Of a stretch of 64,000 bases of DNA, positions 22,757 to 32,715 are shown in pieces. Position 1 is the first letter of the stretch. Every line of letters starts with the position of its first letter. The stretch lies in the NCBI GenBank assembly GCA_910589415.1, contig OU342636.1, forward strand, positions 6,988,437 to 7,052,436, in the 5' to 3' direction. A model generated the notes under the pieces. That model was not told the origin of the DNA. It saw nothing but the letters and a program-made list of their open reading frames with translations, and did not search any database. This DNA is from Malachius bipustulatus. Taxonomy: Eukaryota > Arthropoda > Insecta > Coleoptera > Melyridae. A program made the position numbers and the translations under genes.

Positions 22757-23935
22757 AATACCTAGTACACAGACGGGTCAAAGACCAATCAAGGAACTGG
22801 AGCCGGAATTTACGATGAGCTGAATAACACTCAACAGAGAACAGAGAATATCTCTTGGGCAGTAAGCAACTCAATTCCAATCACAAATATATGGCATGCT
22901 ACACTGCGTAAGAGAGAACAACAAGAGGGCCTATAAAAACAGGCGGATCAATATACGAACAGAGAGTCAGGCGGTTCTAAGAGCGATAGGAAACTCCAAG
23001 ATGACGTCCAGACTTCTGTGGAAATGCCGTGAAAATCTCGAAATCCCGACAGGACGAAAAAGGGTAACCTTGTTGTGGGTGCCAGCACATAGCGAAATCA
23101 CAGGAAATAAAAAAGCCGACGAGCTGACATGAAGTGAATTCTCGACTGGATGTATTGGCCCAGAACCGAGTCCTGAGAGTACCAAAAAGTACAACATGGT
23201 GTCAAGTAAACAAATGTGTTAAGAAAAACACAAATAATATTGCGATGAAAGGATCAAACATGAACATGGGAAAGCCTTCATCATGGGACCCAAAAGTAAG
23301 ACAACACTGAGGAACTATTATCACTTAGCAGGAATCAGTTGCGATTACTGACGGGACACATTGCTCTAAAAGAACAATTGAACAAAACGGGAGTGTACAA
23401 TTGATACCTTAACTGAATGCGAAGCTCTGGACCGCAGAAGACAGGAAATATATGAGACAGCCAAAATTAATCCGGAACATTATGACGCTCATCTAGTGAT
23501 GGGGCTGTACAAACTAGTTCGGGGGACCAGACTGACAGAATGGGTGACATGAAGCAAAACGATTTTTCGTTGATTACCAAACATATTTTAACGAGATCTT
23601 TTTTATATAAACTATCCTCCTCCCCTTTTCGTTGCACAGTAATTGATCCTCTTATTGCCTCCGTCTAGAAGGACGTTTCTAGCACCTAGGTTTTGCCTTC
23701 CAGTAACCGTTAATGATCTCAAGAAGTTTGAAACTCAAGGAGCACCTGAGGAAGTTAGGCATAGAAGAGAACGGCATCTGAAGGTCCCTGAAATGAAGGA
23801 AACGGATTTGGTGAGGGTGCTTCATTAATCACATCTCACACCAGGGTGTTGCATAGTAGAGGGGACACAATAGATCTCTTAGGTCGCAGTGACTCAATCA
23901 TCCTGAACAAATACATTACATTACATTGACCTTAG
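22757..23935 (+). pseudogene. LINE RNase H domain, C-terminus and 3' tail, broken
   Basis: Plus-strand relic of the 3' half of an I/jockey-like LINE ORF2. 'TDGSKTNQGTGAGIY' near 22774 is the first RNase H Asp block. After a frameshift, the 22896-23132 frame reads 'INIRTESQAVLRAIGNSK', where the usual second Asp of DSQ is Glu, and 'VTLLWVPAHSEITGNKKADE', where WVPGHxGIxGNExAD is expected. Later frames carry 'PEPSPES', 'LSRNQLRLLTGHIAL', 'TLTECEALDRRRQE' and end 'LTEWVT' then TGA at about 23549. The following 3' untranslated part ends in (acatt)n at about 23915-23930. Several frameshifts are present. No target duplication was found with confidence. Confidence 0.75.
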
Positions 23936-24232
23936 ACTACACTCGCTTTAGTAGCCGTTAGGAATTGTGTTTAGGATGTTGCTGTGCTTCCTAGTTGTTG
24001 GTCCCACACACCGGGAACCACCACCATTAGCTAGGGCCCTCTTCCTCCCAACCGTCGAGCTGTAAGATTGTAAATTGCCACGTGGTGCATTTTGTAGTAT
24101 ATTACATAGGGCGGACTGGCCTAATGCAAGAGTGGCAGCAGATTTTTGAGGGGTGGCCAAAAAAAAACCTTGAAGTCTAATAAAAAAAATCTTATAATTG
24201 ATTTTTTTTTTGTATTAGCAAGCTGAGCCCTG

Positions 24233-24480
24233 TTATTTCTAACTTCTACATGGAAATTTTCGAAGTCACGGCTTTAAACACCACCGCTCAAAAACTGACT
24301 TGTCGGTACCTATCGCTACGTAGATGACACATTTGTTATCTGGATATCAACAGTTTTCACCCAAGCTTCCAATTCACGATGGAGATATAAAATAAAGGAA
24401 AACTACCAACTACCATTTCTTGATGTTTTCGTTAAAAGGAATACAAACCTAACCTTGAGACATCAACATTAAGAAAATTA
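24233..24480 (+). pseudogene. Penelope-like element reverse transcriptase fragment
   Basis: Reads 'LSPVISNFYMEIFEVTALNT', a Penelope RT hallmark (LSPxIAN..ME.FE..AL), and then 'AQKLTCR'. After a frameshift comes 'RYVDDTFVIW' (about 24310-24340) with the catalytic YVDD. A further shift gives 'ENYQLPFLDVFVKRNTN', the conserved QLPFLDV block. Roughly 80 residues of a protein usually 700-900 long remain. Penelope elements use this telomerase-like RT, often with a GIY-YIG nuclease, which is not seen here. A hammerhead ribozyme typical of Penelope long terminal repeats lies 1 kb downstream on the same strand. Confidence 0.75.
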
Positions 24481-24539
24481 GCTGTATGTCAAGCTGACCA
24501 GGCCATAAAACAAACAAACAATAACAACAACCTTGAGGC

Positions 24540-24925
24540 ACAGACTCTACCGAAACTCCACATATCTACTTGGTATCCTTGAAGTGCTGTTCACATGTTT
24601 GGAGCTCAGTTCCTATACATACGCTGAGATTATTTGACTCCATTCAAAAAAGAGCCATCGACTTGATCGGGTACCCGGATTTAACTGAAAATTTAGATAC
24701 ATCGAAGAAAAGTTGCTTCGATTTGAGAGACTTGAGCATGTTTTACAGATATTCTTATTGGCATTTTTCAAAAGACATGACCTGTTTGATCCCACCTAGA
24801 TAAGGAGAGAAATACACGGGTCGAACCGAAATAGCTTATCCTGCAACGATTCAAAGTCAAAATGAATCTTTATCTCCGCTCATGCACCGCTTCCAGAGCG
24901 TCCTAGGGATCCCCCTGCAGTGCAT
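24540..24925 (+). pseudogene. Jockey/CR1-like LINE C-terminal fragment
   Basis: The 24570-24803 frame reads 'SLKCCSHVWSSVPIHTLRLF', 'DSIQKRAIDLIGYPDLTENL' and 'FDLRDLSMFYRYSYWHFSKD', ending at a stop after 'CLIPP'. This matches the C-terminal segment following the RT thumb in CR1/jockey-type LINEs (CSHVWG...LLDSIQKRAIRLIG...LSLFYRY). A frameshifted continuation of the same family is visible to about 24925. It separates the Penelope RT fragment from the hammerhead motif, so it may have inserted into an older Penelope copy. Confidence 0.7.
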
Positions 24926-25508
24926 GTAAATTTTTAATAAAAGAAAATCCATTAGCCATAAGTAGAGATTCGATTATATGCAAAATATAGAGTAGAGCTC
25001 TATTAAAAATACGGAAACCCATGAAAAAATATCTGTTACTTTCTTAGTTACTGGGTGATGCTATACCTATGGCTTGAGAGGAGAGATTTAAAAAATCTAA
25101 TTCAGAGTTCAATTATTGTTCCAATGATTTATTGGGGGTAAAAACCGGTACTTAGATCTAAGCGGGTAGCTCGTAATAATGTGTAGACTGAAATGTAGGT
25201 GAGGTTCTAAAACTGTTTCCACTTTTAAAATTCATTAAAGTATAATAATTAAAGTTAATAATAATAAATAATAAAAGGTAGGTCGTTTCGAGTATAAAGC
25301 ACATATCTCACATTTCTCTTCTCTTATGATTGTCAATCGACTGGCATTGGTGGTGTCTGAAACTGTAATAAACTTTGAGTGAACTCACGGTTAGTTCTTT
25401 AGAATGACCGCTAGATGTCACTCTACTTTACAACTAACGGAGATTCGTGTTGCTGTTTTATTTAAGACGGCCACACTTCCATTCATCCGACAGCATCCTC
25501 CGGATGCT

Positions 25509-25567
25509 CCAGAGCAGCACACTGAAGAGCCCCAGAAGGGCGAAACACGTGTCTGTGCTTGTTCTGG
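25509..25567 (+). ncRNA. Hammerhead ribozyme (Penelope-associated, minimal stem III)
   Basis: All core parts are present in order. Stem I 5' strand: ccaga (25509-25513) and agcaca (25516-25521). Core CTGAAGA: 25522-25528. Stem II: gccc-cagaa-gggc (25529-25541). Core GAAA: 25542-25545. Stem III: the self-complementary acacgtgt (25545-25552) with no loop. Cleavage nucleotide: C at 25553 in GTC. Stem I 3' strand: tgtgct (25554-25559), pairing with agcaca, and tctgg (25563-25567), pairing with ccaga. Loopless stem III is known from retrotransposon ribozymes that work as dimers. Such ribozymes sit in Penelope terminal repeats and process the transcript; a Penelope RT fragment lies 1 kb upstream on the same strand. 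Activity is not proven. Confidence 0.82.
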
Positions 25568-26934
25568 TACTCTGGAAGGCTCTGCTGTTGGATGTTGGAA
25601 GCTCTCTAGATTGGAGTTTCAGGCACTGCCAGCATGACAACTGTTATGTAATTCACTGTTATGACAACTCAATGTAATTAATATAACAACTGTTCAATGT
25701 CGAAACTACAGTGTTCTTATTGCTAAGTTCTTATTGAATACCCACATTTTATGACTTCAACAAGTCAATAGTTAATAAGTTATTAATAAGAAAAATTTCC
25801 ATAGGTACATAGAATTCTACGAGCGGTCCTTTTTTAGTTAACTGAGCGGCACTAATCCCTAATATTTACTCAGACCAGTCATTTACCTCCCCATAAAGAC
25901 ATCTTAATATGCATGAATATCAAATAGAATATGGAAAGAACTCTTATATGAGCTTGTTTCTCATAGAAAAGGGATATGAATTTTATTTACAAACAACCAA
26001 ATACCCAAGTTTTATTGCCCTCAATCACTTTTAGATGTGTCCAAAACTTTTACAAGATAAAAAATAAAATATTCTTTTATGAAGACAGCCTCTATTCAAG
26101 AAGTTGTTAATGGGACTCAAGAAATGGTGTCGACAATGAATGAATATCTGAATAGATAACAGTTACAAAATGCTACAGTAAAATCAAACAAAAAAAAATA
26201 AAAAATTTAAAGTTGAAAAAAGCAACGAGACTAAAACTTAAAGCTCCTTTTTGGTTTTTATATATTTTATTATTTTATATGGTAAAAATAACAAAATATG
26301 CAAAAATATGCAAATTTTCTAAAAAAAGAAATACAGTTCGTGCGAAAAGTGCATTAAGAATGCAAAATATGCAAAAATATGCATTTTTCATGTAATCCAA
26401 GCTTCAGTCATAAGTTAAGGTCTACATAAACTGAAGTTGTAAGTTTAAACTCAATGTATACCTATAAAAGAATTATTATAAATATATAAATATGTATACT
26501 CTATACCAAGTTAATGTGTGATAAATATTTGCCTGGGGATGTAATTAATTGACAAACATGCTAGGCATCTATTGATTCTTGATTCCAAAGGCCGAAGTAA
26601 TAATTAAAAGCCATAATGCATAATTATTAATTGTCGACGAACACATACGTGTTATTGACTTATTACCTACCCATTATAACCTATGCTCTCGGGTAAATGG
26701 AGAGAGGAAAACAGAGGACCGCCCTTTACAAGCCGTTCAGTGTAGGTATTGAATTATGACTATTGTTTTAAAACCAGGTCCGGAATAATATTAATAATAA
26801 AATATTAAACGGTTTTTGGTTATAAATTTCAGGAAGTAATAAAATTCTTCTGCACCGGAGACCGAGTTTACAGCCGATGTAATTGTAACGCGGATATAGG
26901 TACATGGTTATAAATGCTTGAGTGTTGTTGTTGG
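25568..26934. other. AT-rich, no gene
   Basis: No coding signal. At 26290-26385 the motif aaaatatgcaaaaatatgca occurs twice about 70 bp apart, a short direct repeat in A-rich sequence. Confidence 0.45.
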
Positions 26935-27055
26935 TGTTATAAAACAATTATATAACATGGTGTTGGCATAGATATACACATAATACTATAGTATACTAGA
27001 ATTTCATATGTATATCTACACCAACACCATCCTATGTGATTGTTTTAACTTAAAA
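26935..27055. repeat. Long imperfect palindrome (hairpin about 120 bp)
   Basis: Left arm ggtgttggcatagatataca and right arm tgtatatctacaccaacacc pair around a short AT centre (actatagtatact). Pairing extends outwards through tataaaacaat and attgtttta with few mismatches. If transcribed it would fold to a single stem of about 50 bp, like a precursor small-RNA hairpin, or it is a tiny foldback MITE. Confidence 0.65.
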
Positions 27056-27156
27056 CTTTACATCAGTTTTAGTGACAGAGATAAAGATGAGCTCATAAAT
27101 TATGATATGACGACGTTAAATTGTAAAAAAAACCATCACGCGGCTTAGTTTTGATA

Positions 27157-27310
27157 TACAGGGTGAGGCGTGAGAACCTTAGGGAATTTTTATATGGAGA
27201 AGTGTTGGGAGGGAGGAGAAGTCTAAAAATTTGTACATATGTACATGATTTCAAGTTTGTCGAGCTGAACTAAGATATTTACTGAGAATGGCGAAATTTT
27301 TACAATCACT
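27157..27310. repeat. TACAGGGTG-family element end, related to 20674-20869
   Basis: Begins tacagggtgaggcgtgagaa and shares several blocks with the reverse complement of 20730-20869. The other end of this copy was not identified. Confidence 0.6.
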
Positions 27311-28961
27311 TATAAGCGCTTTTTTTTGGGTAAGAAATTGTTCTGAGATTTTTAGAGTGGACAGCTATACCAATAAATTTCAACCGTGAACAATATCAGG
27401 CAACAAATATAAAAAATGACGGAGGTATTCAAAAATTTTATCATCTTTATTTCTCCAAAACTCAAAAGTTTCTATTTAAAAAACGCGCACCTACCTTCAC
27501 TTAAGGTACAAAATTTTAAATTATTGTAAAACCCATGGAGGACTGTAGATTTTTGTTAGAAAATCTTTTTAAAAAACGTTCCATTCAAATTTCACAAAAA
27601 CTCGTCCTTGTCACTCGATTACAGGTCGTCCTTTTCAATTTAGGGAACTGAATTTTTTGTAATAGTTGGATGTCTAAAGGGAGTTATCTGGTATTGCATT
27701 TGAGAAATATCGGCCGAGTCGTTTCAAAATAGCGGTGATTTGAACTTTTGTGAATATTTCTATAGTACCTAAATGTAAAACTAAACATAGGTACAGGTCG
27801 ACACATCTAAGGTGGCCGCTGAGCGGCGCAGATCAAGAAGCGAGAGGTTTTTAGAAAGAAAGCGACATATTCAAACCATGCCTGTGGTCGGTACACTGAG
27901 TATCAAAGTTGTTGACTAAAAATGAATTTTCTGTAATTAAATGTTGAAATACGGAATTTTATTACTTTAGTAACGACTTTAGTATCACTACTTTAGCCAA
28001 AAAGTGTTTTATTTTTAATATATGAAGATGCGGTCGCCATAATTCACAACTCATGAGCACGAGGTTTAGCTCAATATTTTTGAACCACGCTGCCCTATTT
28101 GAATAGAGAAATGCTGGGTTGTAAAGTTGACAGTACGGTCCGATTTTGCATTTAAATAAAACCAAAAAGATAAGAAAATTATTATTGAACGCTCCCTTCG
28201 CTCTCTTCGCTAGTCCACATTGACTTGACGAGTACTGACATACCTATTTAATTAATAAATAAACGGATTGGAGAAGACGGCGATTTAAATTATTTGATTG
28301 ACTTACCGAATTAATGACTCAAAAACACCTCTATTAATGAATTTATAAACAATACGTTTTTTATGTGCTGATAAGATAAGACAGTACCGAAATTAAATTA
28401 TCTTGTCTGCTGCTTTTTAGTTTTTTTGTCATTTCAATTGACTTTGCATAAAGTATACCTGTCTGCATAGATAGTAAAATACGTTAAATCTGACAAACTT
28501 GAAAATTAAGCCACTCCCAGAGGCTACTGCGCCACTGGCCACCTTACGTGTGTCAAGCTGTAACTTTATAATCGAATTAACAGACTAAGAAGAATGAAGA
28601 ATGTATTCCAAGTTATAGATTTTTGTCAAAAAATTTACGTTTTGCCATTATAGTTTACCAGTGGAGTAGGTAACAAATCGGTTAAAATGGCTAAATTTCA
28701 ATATCCATTTTAAGGCATCTTTTCAAAGTAATTGACTGAAATTTTTATAGTAAACAGTATAGTAATATCCTCGGTAATATCATATCACCTTGAAAAATTT
28801 CAACAACCCAATTTCGAAAATAACGAGAATATTGATAGTGTGGGGGTGGCGTGAGAGAACAATTATAAAAATCTGCGAGACCTTTTAAATAGCAGGTCAA
28901 GAGAGAAAGGTAGGTAATAAATTTTGTAGAGCTAGATAATTTTTCTCCAACCGCCTCAATA
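27311..28961. other. No gene recognised
   Basis: AT-rich sequence resembling degraded repeats, with short open frames of 67-81 codons on the minus strand that show no family features. Confidence 0.4.
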
Positions 28962-29605
28962 TACAGGCTGTCCCGTATCGTTATGTTCAAATTTTGTGAG
29001 CATATTCTAGTAGGCTTATTTCTAAGCCTAAAAAACCTAAAAGTGGCAGGTCTATCTGCATTCGTTATGAAGTAACAGGCCCAAGAAAATAATGTCTAGT
29101 AAATACTAGATTTAACCTTGAAAACCACATAAAACTTATTTTATTGACCAAATCTTTAGTTTATCATGTGTTAAAAATGCCTATTCCTTGCTGAATGCAA
29201 GCTTGTGCTCGGAGGCCTATTGCAAAAGTAACAGTTTTCTCGTCTTTTTTCGCGTACCTATCTCTTGACCAGCTTGCTGAATACGATCAAATAATAATTT
29301 CTCTCTGGTATTTAGTTACAAACATCCAATTCCGAAATATGCTGGTGCCGCATCTATTTGAATTCTAATGCCATTTCGTATGAGCAAGGAAACCTCCACT
29401 AATGTTTATTTCGGTGACGTTTACTCATGTGTGGCAATTTGTGTGACTTACAAAGTTGAATCTTGTTATTTACTAGTCATAATTTTCTTAGGCCTGTAAC
29501 TTCGTAACGAATAAAGATAGACCTGTCACTTTTGGGTTTTTTTGGTTCAAAATTAAGTCTACTATATGCTCAAGAATTTTGAACATAACAATACGGGCAC
29601 CTGTA
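28962..29605. mobile_element. 644-bp element with long terminal inverted repeats, TA duplication
   Basis: The left end starts tacaggctgtcccgtatcg; the right end in reverse starts tacaggtgcccgtattg. Similarity continues for about 140 bp on each side, for example 'gttatgttcaaa', 'gtg.caggtctatct' and 'caggcc.aagaaaat', all inverted. TA flanks both ends. The central part shows no coding signal. A long-TIR nonautonomous Tc1/mariner-like element is the best fit. Confidence 0.8.
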
Positions 29606-30249
29606 GAGGGATCAAGTTAGGCGCCAAATTCCTACGTGACACTCTCTCCCCACTTCATTAGGAAAGGTAAGAGGTAAAGGGAAGTCTTGGGATGCCAGTT
29701 GTCTTTTTAATTTAGAAAATATTTATTTCCCTAAATAATAAAAAGGACAACAAAAACTCACTTAGGTTGTTAACTTATTGCTTTTCTTATAAATATTTTA
29801 AGGTAAATATTATAATATGTTCCCCTCTTTAAGAAACTTTGAATCTGCTTAACAAGATTTATTTCCTGATGTTATTTACACAGTATTTACATATGGGATG
29901 TTCACTTTCATAATATTGTAATGGTACTTAAGCTCAAAAATTTTATAATTCATCAACAGATAATATTTCAAAGGGGCTTTAGTAAAGTTGACCACACCTC
30001 AGCTGTACATTTATTTCAGAATCTACTTTAAAATAATTGAACAAAGCAGTTTCATGAAATCACTCTTCACTATTGATACTATACTTACAGATTACAGATT
30101 GTTGGTAAACGAATTTACCATTTTCCAAAAAGAGATGTAGATACTGCAGGGGATTAAAACTTAGTTGTCTCTCTTCTACGATGTAAAGAAATAGGTACGG
30201 CTCTAATTATAAAAAGGTTTCTGGTGATGTGATGACGTCATGGAAATTT
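29606..30249. other. No gene recognised
   Basis: AT-rich spacer without repeats that I could pair. Confidence 0.4.
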
Positions 30250-30700
30250 TTGTAATAGTAAAGTCTATGGAATCCCAGGTCTCGCAGTTTCCGCCACCTT
30301 ACCCAGCCGCGGGCAATTGAATGGACTTGACCGGAATTGATCAATTTCAAGAAACACTTGCTTTATTCGCGTATTTATTGATTTTAATATCGCGATGCCA
30401 CTCACAATGGTAAAATGGCCGCCAATTTGCGAGAATATTGTTAAAGACATAATTCGCAAAACGAAGATAAGAACTCGGTACTTGTGTTCGCGGACTTGAC
30501 TGTCGTTGAGACATTTATATCGAAACAATTTAGTTTCTCGATATGTAGATGAGACAAAGATAAAAATAATTTACTCAGGTAAGTTACAGGTGAGTTTTTC
30601 TCGTTCGTCCGATACCTAGGCCATCTAGCCTCATCTCCCAGTTCTAGCTTGTCGGCCCTCTGACCGTTCGTTCTCATTTTCTCTCTTTCTAGTTATACCA
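30250..30700 (+). other. CpG-richer patch with a possible small intron
   Basis: CpG is more frequent here than in surrounding sequence. On the plus strand two strong donor-like sites, ctcag|gtaagt (intron from 30579) and tacag|gtgagt (from 30590), are followed by a pyrimidine run ending tttctag (30686-30692). This would give a 103- or 114-bp intron. No long open frame crosses it, so if real it would join untranslated exons. It may equally be chance. Confidence 0.3.
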
Positions 30701-31117
30701 CTTTAGGTATGTACGATGACCGCTAGGTAATATCGCTGACCTGGGGCTGACCTAAAGATCCGTGAAATTAAACACGCTATCGTTTGGAAAAGGTTTTTAA
30801 CAATTTTTGCTCGGAAAAAAAAAAATTATTTTGACGCGCATTTTAAATGAAAATGTGCGGAGATAGACTTTAACGCCACTATAATGCGTTACAATAGTTA
30901 TTTATTATTGAATAAACGTATAAGAATACACTATTTATATGATTGATGCGAAAGAAGGTAAATTTAATGTTTTTCCAACCTGGAATTGGAATTTAAACTC
31001 AAAATTCTATCAAAAATTTATTAGCGCCATTTGAAGAACAAAATATTTACCATTGTTTAGATACAATATAATCCTTACTGTGTTAGTTAAACTGGTAGGC
31101 AATAATCAGAAAAAAAA

Positions 31118-31372
31118 ATTACAATGGAGCACACCGGTGGCCGAGTGGTTCAGTGGGCGATCTGCTGAATCACTGGACCTGGCGGACTGAGTTCGATTCT
31201 CCGTGAAGCTCTGGGTGTCTGTGTTGCCCTTTCTACTATTCAATGGTATACTTGAGGCTAGGAAATGTTGGCAAATAGCTCAAATCCATAATTACCGGAG
31301 TAGAGCGACTTTGTCTTACCTACATAGGGAAGGCTGAAGCTCCCTTCTTTAAAAAAAATAAATATTACAATG
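31118..31372 (+). mobile_element. tRNA-headed SINE, 237 bp, with 9-bp target duplication
   Basis: attacaatg at 31118-31126 and 31364-31372 brackets 31127-31363. The head has a box A-like tggccgagtgg (about 31139) and a box B-like gagttcgattc (about 31190), the internal RNA polymerase III promoter of tRNA genes. The tail 'gtcttacctacatagggaag' and 'gaagctccc' precedes an A-rich end. It is not a functional tRNA gene because the stem pairing is poor. The same tail recurs at 52275-52510. Confidence 0.85.
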
Positions 31373-32475
31373 CTAATAGTTCTATGTTAGACTTTGAAGA
31401 CGTACACAGGATATATTTACGACGTAAATGTACTTCAGTCTCTTTCTCTTCCATGAATTTTAATCTTTAACGACCATATTTCAGCGATAGGATCTAGCGT
31501 GTAATCATAAGACAAAGACAATAAAATGAAAAAGTTATGTGTTTGCGATCCTCTGATCCACTTCCCTATCGAATACGAATTGGATAAAATGCAAAGAAAG
31601 CTAGTGCACATCCCCAACTTACTTACTTACCCAATTTTATTCGATGGGGTAATCATGCATCCCTCTCGTAACTTCTCTAGTATTTCTGCGCGCTTATTTT
31701 TAATAAGCTGCATTAGATGATACATACCACCTAGATTACTTTTATTATCACAGTATTATACAGTAAAATAGTCGCCCTAGGATTTATAGATAATAGCATG
31801 TGGTTGAGGCAATTATTAATGTTCACCCTCGAGATGTTCTTGTTCTAACACATTTTTATATTGCAGATTTATTCCTTTGTTTTTTATTATTGAATAGATT
31901 GATCACTTGGCACTTGATGAAATTTTCGTTATTATACCTCATTTTTAAACTAGGAGCAGTAAATTTAAACGAACGATAAAATCATTGGTGCATGAATTCA
32001 TAGGCAAAATTACACCCTGCAAAATTTGTGCAGAACACTGAATATATGCAACACGCAACACTACGGACGCTTATTATTTTTTACCGTTACGTTATAGTTT
32101 ACGTTATCGCGTAGCATGTTAAACAATCAATCAGTTCTTTTCAAAAGTCAATAAGTTTTTTGAACGCCGAAGTCACTTATTTTCAGTATTGGTAAAAGTT
32201 ATTTCAAAACCCAAAAAGTCCCTTTTGAAGTCCAGTCAGCTCATTTTAGAGCTCAGACAGTTCTTTTCAAAATTATTGATTTTTTTTTACTTTGCATTTT
32301 CATTTTCCAAACGACTTCAAGTGCTCACTTCGACTTCACCCTTTTCCTACACCCGCCACTGGATTATTAATAAAAATAATGCAAATTTCATTGTTTTAGC
32401 TAAAATGTCTAATAATTTTACTCTAATCCTGTTAATTGGATTTTTTTTTTAGAAAAGTTTTTTCTATTTTGCTTA
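31373..32475. other. No gene recognised
   Basis: AT-rich spacer with short open frames only. Confidence 0.4.
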
Positions 32476-32683
32476 TACAGGGGCTCAAAACATAGCATTT
32501 TTTGTCTAAAATTTAAAAAGTCGCCATTTTTGAATAGCTCGATCGATTTCACAAATAGAGTACCAGACCACTCCTTGTAGATCTCTTACTCGCACAAAAA
32601 TTTCAGCCTCCTAGATTGAAAACTGAGACCAGAAACCGTGCCTCATGAACTGAATTTTTGGAATTTTGAAAGGACACCCTGTA
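32476..32683. mobile_element. Short TACAGGG...CCCTGTA MITE, 208 bp
   Basis: Left end tacaggggctcaaaa and right end ggacaccctgta, both with TA at the border. The interior is noncoding. It ends 32 bp before the target duplication of the large LINE. Confidence 0.6.
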
Positions 32684-32715
32684 GAAGTTACGCGACTTTT
32701 GGAAATTTTTTCAAC

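Noticed and set aside
31127..31205. Possible tRNA gene
   Set aside because: Box A and box B are present but acceptor and anticodon stems do not pair; target duplications and a shared tail show that it is a SINE. The same holds at 52275.
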